From Myxococcales bacterium (GTDB lineage Bacteria; Myxococcota_A; Polyangia; Palsa-1104; JAEUJZ01), in assembly GCA_016794465.1 (NCBI GenBank), contig JAEUKA010000010.1:1-64000 (forward strand): a stretch of DNA of 64,000 nucleotides, given 5' to 3'. The position numbers were made by a program, and so were the translations under genes. Shown in pieces: positions 52,542 to 61,500 of the stretch. Position 1 is the first letter of the stretch. Every line of letters begins with the position of its first letter. The notes beneath the pieces are model-generated. The model was not told where the DNA came from, ran no database searches, and saw only the letters and a program-made list of their open reading frames with translations.

Positions 52542-55500
52542 ATGACAGATATCGTGCAGGCACTCGCGACCCTGGATAGCGACCCGACGCAAGCTCAAGC
52601 CCGAGACAAGGTGAGCACCCAAGCGAAGGCCGCCGCCCAGTCCTCGAGTGAGTTGGCAGCGGCGGCCAAGACGGCCGTGCGCGAGGCCCAGAAGCGTTAT
52701 CGTGAGCGCGGCGATGCCGAACTGTGGCTCGTGCTGTGCGACGTACTGATGGAGTCCGGTCTGCTGGCCACCGCGAGTGAGCGAGCCGAGCTGCTGATCG
52801 AGAAGGGTCGCGTCTGCTGCGACGAGCTTCTCTCGGAGAGCCAGGCGGAAGCGGCGTATCAGGCGGCGCTGGCCTTGGACCCAGAGAATGAGACGGCGCA
52901 GGACGCGCTGGAGCAGCTTCAGGCGGTCAAAGGCAACTGGCAGAAGGTGGTGCAGAAGTGGCTCGATGAAGCCAAGCGCTCGACGGAGCGGCAGCTGACC
53001 ACCGATCTGTACACGCGCATTGGCGAGTACTACGGCAAGTACAGTCGTGAGACGGGCGATGCCGAGAGCTACTGGTACAAGGCGCTGTCCGTCGAGCCGC
53101 GCAACCGGCGAGCGTCGCTGCACCTGGAGCGGCTGTTCCGAGCGGCGCAGAAGTGGCCCGAGCTGATCAAGACCTACGAGCAGCGTGCAGAGAGCGCGGC
53201 GACGAAGGAAGATCGGGTGTTGGCGCTGCTCAGCTTGGCCGATCTGTACGGCAAGCAGCTGCGCAACCACGATGCCGCCGTCGAGTCGCACAAGAAGGCG
53301 CTGCAGATCGACCCGGCGAACGGGCGGGCGCTGGCGGCGCTGGTGGCGCTCTACACCGAGAAGCAGGACTTTGCGTCGCTGATCAAGCTGTACGAGCAGG
53401 CGCTGAAAGTGCGGCAGCGGACCGACAGCGAGCTACCGACGGTGCTTGAGATTGGCCGACTGTACTTTCACAAGCTGAAAAACTTCGAGCAAGCCGGCGA
53501 GTACTACCAGCGGGTGCGCAAGGTCGATCCGGCGCATGCCGAGATGCTCGACTTTTATCGCTCGTTTTATGGCGGCAAGGGGACGGGCAAGCCGACGGCG
53601 GACGATAGCAGCAAGCTGCTGGCGGTCCTGACGCAGGCGCAGAAGGTCGAAAACGACGCGGGACGGCGGCTGGTACTCGGGATCGAGATGGCGCAGGTGG
53701 CGGAGTCGTCGCCGGGCGGGCTCGACAAAGCGATCGACATCTGGAAGTCGGTGCTGAAGCTACAGCCCGGTCACGGTGAAGCGAGCGCGGCGCTCAAGCG
53801 GCTGTATACGCGGACGGAAAAGTGGAATGCGCTGCTCGAGATGCTCAAGGAGCAGGCTGAGGCGCTGTCGAAGGACGACGAGGCGCAGCTCACCGAGCGA
53901 ATTGAGCGGCTGCTCGAGGTGGTGGCGATCTATCGCGATCGTCTGAAGCTCGACGCGATGGTGATCAACACCTACAGCGCGATCTTGCTGCTGAAGCCGG
54001 ATCACCTGGGCGCGCTCGATGCACTCGGCCAAAAGTACGAGGCGATGGCGCGCTGGAACGACCTGATCGGCGTGCTGCAGCGCAAGGCGGATCTGCTGGC
54101 GAAGTCTCCCGAGGCGCGGCCCGAGCAAGCGCGGCTGCTCAAGCGGGTGGCGCAGCTGTGGATCGACAAGTTCTCGAACCACAACCAGGCGGTCAAGCCG
54201 CTGGAAGACCTGTACGCGATCGATCCCGACGATGCCGAGACGGTGACGCGGCTGCGCGACATCTACAACAAGCGGCGGTCGTGGCGATCGCTGCTGGACC
54301 TGGAGCGACGGCAGCTCGACGTGCTGGAGGCGCATCCCGAGCGGATGCCGTCCCAGGATGCGTGGCTGAAAGAGCGGCGGACGCGGCTCACCGAGCTGGC
54401 CAAGCTGGCACAGGATCGGCTGGGCGACAGCATCGAAGCGATCGGAATCTGGAATCGCCTGCTCGAGATCGACGAAGCCGACGAGGGTGCGCTGACGGCG
54501 CTGGCCAGCCTGTATGAAAAAGAGAAGCGCTTTACCGCGCTGATCGAGGTGCTGCTCCGTCAGAAAGCGCGCAGCAAGGATGTCAAGGCGCAGGTCGCGC
54601 TGCTCGAGCGGATCGGGACGCTGCTGGCGGAAAAGCTGCTGGCGGCGGCTCCGGCGGTCGATGTCTATCGCGAGATTGTGCGGCTGCAGCCGACGCACCA
54701 GAAGGCGATGCGGACGCTGCGCGAGCTGTACGGCCAGGCCGGTCAGTACGACGAGCTGGAGCGGCTGTACGGTCAGCAGGCGCAGTGGGACGAGCTGTAT
54801 GAAGTGCTGCTGACGCTGGCGGAGCGGGCCGAGCAGTCGGCGACGCGGATTGACCTGTACCTGCGGGCAGCGCGGGTGGCCAAGTTGCAGCTGTCGAGCC
54901 AGGACAAGGCGCAAAAAGCGTTCGAGCGCGTGCTGGTCGTCGAGCCGCAGCATCTGCAGGCGGCAACGGCGCTGCTGCCGATCTATCAGGCGACGGAGAA
55001 GTGGCCGCGCCTTCTGTCGATGTATGAAGTGCTGCTCGGGCATGCGCAGAGCGACGCCGAGAAGATCCAGCACATGCACAAGATTGCCGAGCTGGCGGAG
55101 CAGAAGCTGTCGGCCAAGCCGCTGGCGTTCTCGTGGCTGGCGAAGGCGTATGCGCTGCGTGAGAGTGAGTCGCTCGACAGCAAGCCTCGGCAGCAGCTGG
55201 AGTCGGAGCTGAAGCGACTGGCCGGCGAGGCGGATACCTGGCAAGAGCTGGTGGCGATCTACGCCCGTCAGGTGACGCAGCTAGAGGACGGGCCGCACAA
55301 GCTTCTGCGGCTGCGACTGCTCGGTCAGTGGACGCAACAAAAGCTGCACAAGCTCGACGAGGCACGCGGCTACTGGGAGCAGGTGCTCGGCAAGGTGGCG
55401 CTCGACGAGGAGTCGCTGACGGCGCTGGAGCAGATCTTCCAGTCGCAGGACAAGTATCCGGAGCTGCTCGGGATTTATCGCAAGCGCGTCGAGAGCCAGA

Positions 55501-58500
55501 GCGATCCACACAAGCGCACCGACGTGCTGTTCCGGATGGCCAACGTCGAGGAGAACAAGCTCAACGATCGCGGGGCGGCGGCGGCGACCTATCGGCGGAT
55601 CTTGGCCGAGCCGGCGACGATGTCGTCGATGGCGACGACGATGCGGGCGCTGCGGGCGCTCGAGAAGATCTATACCCAGTCGGGTGACTCGGAGTCGCTG
55701 GCCGAGGTGCTCGAGGCGCAGCTGCAGCACATCGCGCAGTCGAAGACCGGCTCCGAGCGCAGTGAGCGCGACATCGAGACGCAGATCATGATCAGCTTCC
55801 AGCTCGGTGAGCTGTATGAGCTGCAGCTGGACAAGCCGGAAAAGGCGCTCGAGCGCTATCGCCAAGTGCTGCTGCTGACGGCGGGTCATCGTCCGACGCT
55901 GGTGGCCTTGGAGCGCTTCCTGGTTCCGCGCAATCCGGTGCGGGTCGAAGTGGCGCGGCTGCTGGTGCCGGCGTACGAGCGATCGGACGACACGCGCAAG
56001 CTGGCGGCGGCGCTCGAGATCGTGCTGTCGGCGACGGTCGATGCGGCAGAGGAGCTGGAGCTGTTGCGGCGCCTCGCGGGGCTGGTGCGGCGGCTCGGTG
56101 ATGTCGAGAAGGCCTACAAGTTTGCGGCGCGGCTGTTCGAGCGGGTTCCCTACGATCACGACAATCGGCACGAGCTGATCGAGCTGGGTGAGACGCTGGA
56201 GCGGCAAGAGTCGGTGGCGACGCTGCTCGAGGATGCCGAGCGATCGGCGCGACGGGCCGGCGACAGTCAGCTGGCGCGCGACCTGGCGTGGGACCTGGGT
56301 CAGCTGTTTGGTGAGCAGCTGCATGAGGTCGAGAAAGCCGAGTCGGCCTACATTCGGGTGCTGGAGAGTGACGAGACGCACGAGGGTGCGGCGCGAGCGC
56401 TCGAGGAGATTTATCGGGCCGGTGAGCGCTTCCGTGAGCTGCGCCGGCTGCTCGAGCGACGCAAGGATCTGGCCGTCGAGCCGAGTGATCGCAAGGAGCT
56501 GCTGTTCCAGATCTGCGATCTCGACGAAGGCGTGCTGGAAGACGAAGAAGCGGCCTCACGCGATTACGCCGAGATCTTGGAGCTGGACCCGCCGAACACG
56601 CGGGCCTTCAAAGCCCTGGAGCGGCTGCACACGACCGCCGAGCGCTGGCGGGAGCTCGACGAGCTCTTGGCGCGGGCGGTGCCGCATGTCGACTCGGTGG
56701 TCGAGCGGGCGCAGCTGCGCTTCCGTCGGGGTGAGCTGCACGCGCTGCGGCTCGACGATCCCGATGGAGCCTGCGAGCTTCTCGAAGAGGCACTGTCGGA
56801 GCAGCCCAAGCACAAGGGCGCTCGACGGGCACTCGAAGGGCTGATGGACAACGCGGGCCTGCGGCAGCGCATCGCTCGGACGCTGGAGCCACTGCTGGAG
56901 CAAGACGGGGACCACGCCAAGCTGGTGGCGGTGCTGTCGGTGCAGCGGGAAGCCCTGCCGATGGAGCGGAGTCCCGAGGCGGCGGCCCTGCTGTCGCGGA
57001 TTGCTCAGATTACCGAGGAGAAGCTGCGTAAGCCCGACGGAGCACTGGCCGCGTATCGGGAAGCGCTGAAGCTCGATCCGGCGGACCCCCAGCACCGGGG
57101 CAACGTCGAGCGGGTCGCGACTTCACTCGGTCGGTACGAAGATCTGGCAGCGGCGTGGGAAGAGGCATTCCTGGCCGCCGATCAAGACAATCTGGCGCTG
57201 CGTGGCGAGCTGCTGCGACGGGCGGCAGAGCTGTACGACCACAAGCTGAGCGATGCCGAGCGGGCGCGCGATGCCTGGAAGCGGCTGCTCGATCTTGATC
57301 CGACCTCGCTCGATACGGCGCGGCCGGCGGCGGTGGCGCTGTCGCGGCTGTATCAGCAGGCCGAGCAGTGGCGCGATCTCATCGATGTGCTGCGTCGGCA
57401 GGCCGAGTGGTCGCAGGGTGACGATCGCAAGTCGCTGCTGTTCCGCATCGGCGAGATTCAGCAGAGTCTGCTGTCGGATAGCGATGCCGCGATTGCGACC
57501 TATCGCGAGATCCTTGACTCGGATGCCCAGGAAGTGCGGGCACTCGATGCGCTGGAGTCCCTACATGTCGCCAAGGAGCAGTGGACCGATCTGATCGGGA
57601 TTCTGCGGCGGCGGGTCGATCTGGCCGCTGACAGCCAGACGCGGCGCGATCTGCTGTGGCGGATTGCCGAGGTGATCGAGGTCAAGCTGGCCGATCGCGA
57701 CGAGGCGATTACCGGCTACGGCGTCATCCTGAGCGAGCGCGCCGAAGACGTGCCGGCGATTGATGCCCTGGCGCGGCTGTACGAATCGGCAGAGCAGCAC
57801 TCGAATTTGCTTGACATGCTGGAAAGACGGCTACCGCTGACGCATGAGGTGCCCGAGCGGGTGCAGCTGCGGCTGAAGATGGCGGGGCTGCTGGAAGGCG
57901 CGCTGCGCCGGACCGATGCCGCGCTGGAAGCCTATCGGGAGGTTCTCGTCGATGACGCTCGTAGCCAGGTGGCGCGCGAGGGTCTGGAGCGGATGCTCGA
58001 CGACGACAGCCTCCGACTGCGGGCGGCGGAGGTGCTGGAGCCGATTTACACGCTGCTCGGTGACACCCGGGCGCTGGAGCGGCTGAGCGAGCTGTTTGCG
58101 ACCTATCTTGCCGACGTACACGAGCGGATCGTCCGGCTGCGCAAGGTGGCCGAGCTGCGGATTGCTCTCGGAGAGCCGAAGGGCGCACTCGAAGCGCTGG
58201 CGCGGGCGGTGCGGCTGGCGGTGGCCGAGGGTGAGCTGCCGGATCTCCTCGATCTGGTCGAAGCCCACGTCGAGCAGCACAAGGCGCAGCGGGATCTGAT
58301 CGACCTGTATCGCGAGGTCTGCGACCAGATCCTCGACACGCGGGTGCAAGAGCGGGTGCTGCTCCAGATCGCCAAGGAGGCCTATGCCATCGGCGATCGC
58401 GATGTGGCGCGCGACTATTACCGTCGAGTGCTCGACAACACCAATGATCACCTGACCGCGCTCGAGGCGCTGGAGAAGATCTACGCCGAAGGTCGCGAGC

Positions 58501-61500
58501 AGGAGTCGCTGCTGGAGATCTACTCACGGCGGGCGACGCTGGCGCAGCGAGAGGATCGTCGCGACGATGGTCAGCGTCGGCAGTACCTGATCCTGGCCGC
58601 TGATCTGTGTGAGCGAGAGCTGGGCCGGGCCGACGAGGCGATTGCGCTTTTGGAGCAAGTGCTACAGCTGTTCCCGTCGGACCCAGAGTCGGCCAACTCG
58701 CTCGAGCGACTGTACAAAAACAGCATGCGCTGGGCGGATCTCGCCGATCTGCTCGAGCGGCGGCTCAAGTTCGCCAGCGCCGACTCCGAGACGGTCGACC
58801 TGCGTCATCGACTCGGTGTGCTGTTCGAGGAAGAGCTGCAGAGTCCCGAGCGAGCCGTCGAGAACTATCGCCTCGCGCTCAACGTCGACAGCGAGCACGA
58901 GCCGTCGATTGGCGCCCTGGAGCGCTTCCTCGACGATGCCGATCAGCGGGTGACGGCGGCCTGGGTGCTCAAGCCGATCTATGAGAAGCGCGGCGCGTGG
59001 GCGAGCCTGATTCGCACCCACGAGATTCACCTGTACGCCGCCGACGACAACGACAAGCGGATCGAGTTCAGCCGAGCGATTGCCGCTCTGTACGAGGACA
59101 AGGTCAGCGATCTCGGCCAGGCCTTTGCTTGGTACGGAAAAGTGTTCGTGCTGCAGCCGGGCGACGCCTGGACCCGCGACCAGCTGGCACGGCTGGCGGG
59201 CGCGCTGTCGTCGTGGCAAGGGCTGGCGGAGCTGTATCAGCGCTATCTCGATGAGCAGACCAGCGACAGTGAGCCGGCGACCCTCGATGTGCTGCGCACG
59301 GCGGCGGAGATCTACGATCAGCGACTCGGCCAGGTGGACCAGGCCAAGGAGTGCTACCGGCGCCTGCTGACCGTCAATACCGAGGACATGGCCGCGTTCG
59401 AGCCGCTCGAGTCGATGCTTTCGCGGGCCACGCGCTGGAATGACCTGTACTCGGTCTACCGCGACGCGATTCGCGACACGCTCGACCAGAATCGCAAGAA
59501 GTCGCTGCTGTTCAAAGTCTCGGCGCTGCAGGAAGAGCGACTGGAAGACCCGACGGCGGCGATTGGCACCTTCCGCGAGATCATCGATCTCGACAGTGAA
59601 GACGAGACGGCGACGCTGGCGCTGGATCGGCTCTACACCACACTCGAGCGCCACCAAGATCTGGCCGAGCTGCTGATCGGTCGCATCGAGCGGGCCGGTC
59701 GTGGCGGAGCGGCGGAGCTGGGCAAGTGGAGCGAGCTTACGCTGCGGCTGGCGGGCCTGTACGAAGACAAGCTGCAGGAGCTGCCGAAGGCGATCGACGC
59801 GTACGAAGAAGTCATCACCAAGGACGAGCACTCGGCCCCGGCGCTTACGGCCCTGGAGCGGCTACTGACCGATCTGCCCGAGCGTGAGTCGCTGCGCTAT
59901 CGGACAACGCGGATCTTGGACCCGCTCTATCGGCGAGCCGATGCGTGGCAGAAGCTGGCGGCGCTGCTGGAAGTTCAGCTGCTGTTTGTTGACGACAAGC
60001 CGCGCCGAATCGAGATCCTGCGCGAGATTGCCCAGATCAAAGAGTCGCGCGGTCAAGATCCGCAGGCGGCGTTCCAAGCGCTGTCGCGGGCCTGGCTGGA
60101 AGAAGCGGGCGAAGGCGAGTCGCGTGAGCAGCCCCTGTTCGAGGAGCTGTGCCGACTGGCCGGGCTGATTGCCGGCTTTGCGGGGCTGGTTTCGATCCTG
60201 GAAAAGGCGGTCGAGGGCTCGTACGACTTCGAGCTGACGGCGCGGGTGTGGGCGCGCATTGCTCGCATCCAAGACGAGCAGCTTTCCGACCGCAGCCAGG
60301 CCATCGAGGCGTGGCGCAAGGTCACGGGCGTTCATGACGAAGACGACCAGGCGTGGCAGAACCTCGAGCGGCTGCTAACTGCCGAAGAGCGTTCGAGTGA
60401 GCTGGTGCTGGTGCTCGAGAAGCGCTTCACTCTCGTCAGTGACTCGGCGGAGCAGAAGCGACTGCTCTACCTGGCCGCCAAGCTGCATGAGACGGTGCTG
60501 GGTGCTCCCGACAAGGCGATTGCGACCTGGCGACAGGTGCTACAGCTGGATGATCGCGATGGCAGCGCGCTGGTAGCACTCGGTCGGCTGTACGAGAGCC
60601 GCGATGCCTGGCGTGACCTGACGTGGGTCTACGGTCAGCAGATCGAGCAGGCCGACAGCGAGGCAACCCGCCGAACCCTCCGCTTTGCGATGGCGCGCGT
60701 CTACGAAGACAAGCTCGGCGACTCGTTCGAGGCGATGGGCGCGTACAAGAGTGCCCTCGAGAGCAACGCCAGCGACACCGAGGCCCTGACGGCGCTCGGT
60801 CGGCTGTATGAAAAGGAAAGTCAGTGGGCGGATCACCTGGAGATCCTCGACAAGCTGGCGGCGCTCAAGGACGACGAGAGCCAGGTCGGCGAGCGGCTGA
60901 TGCTGTGGCTGCAAGCGGCGCGCGTCACCGAGGAGAAGATTCAAGAGTCTGACGCCGCGATTCGTCGCTACGAGCAGATCCTGACCTTCGAGCCCTCGAA
61001 GAAGCGAGCGGTGGCGGCGGTGCTGGGAACGCAGGCCGATGCCAAGCTGGCCCTGGAGCGGCTGGTGCAGTCGCCGGAGACGCGGGCCCAAGCGGCGGCG
61101 GTGCTGGAGCCGCTGTATCGCAAGCACAGCGAGTGGCGTCCGCTCATCGACCTGCTCGAGCTGTCACTGTCGTCGGCGGCTGATCCGAGCGAGCGGCGGC
61201 GCATCCTGGCCCAGATTGCGGGGCTGCAGGAAGCCGGCCTGTCCGATGCGACGAGCGCGTTTGCGACCTGGGGCCGAATCCTCTCCGAAGATGGCTCTGA
61301 CGAAGAAGCGATGCGCGAGCTGGAGCGCTTGGCGCAGCTCGGCGGCGAGTACGGCGAGCTGGCGCAGATCTTCGAGCAGCGGCTGGAGACGGCGAGCGAT
61401 CCCGAGGTGCAGCGGGTGTTTGCGCTCAAGCTGGCGGGGCTGTACGAGACGCACCTGGCCGATGCCAGCAAGGCGATCGAGCGCTATCGGCGGGTCCGCG

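Noticed and set aside
53760..55244. 494-codon open frame on the minus strand
   Set aside because: It lies fully inside the giant TPR gene. High GC and Leu/Glu-rich codons keep antisense frames open; composition is Arg/Leu/Gln-rich with no motif.
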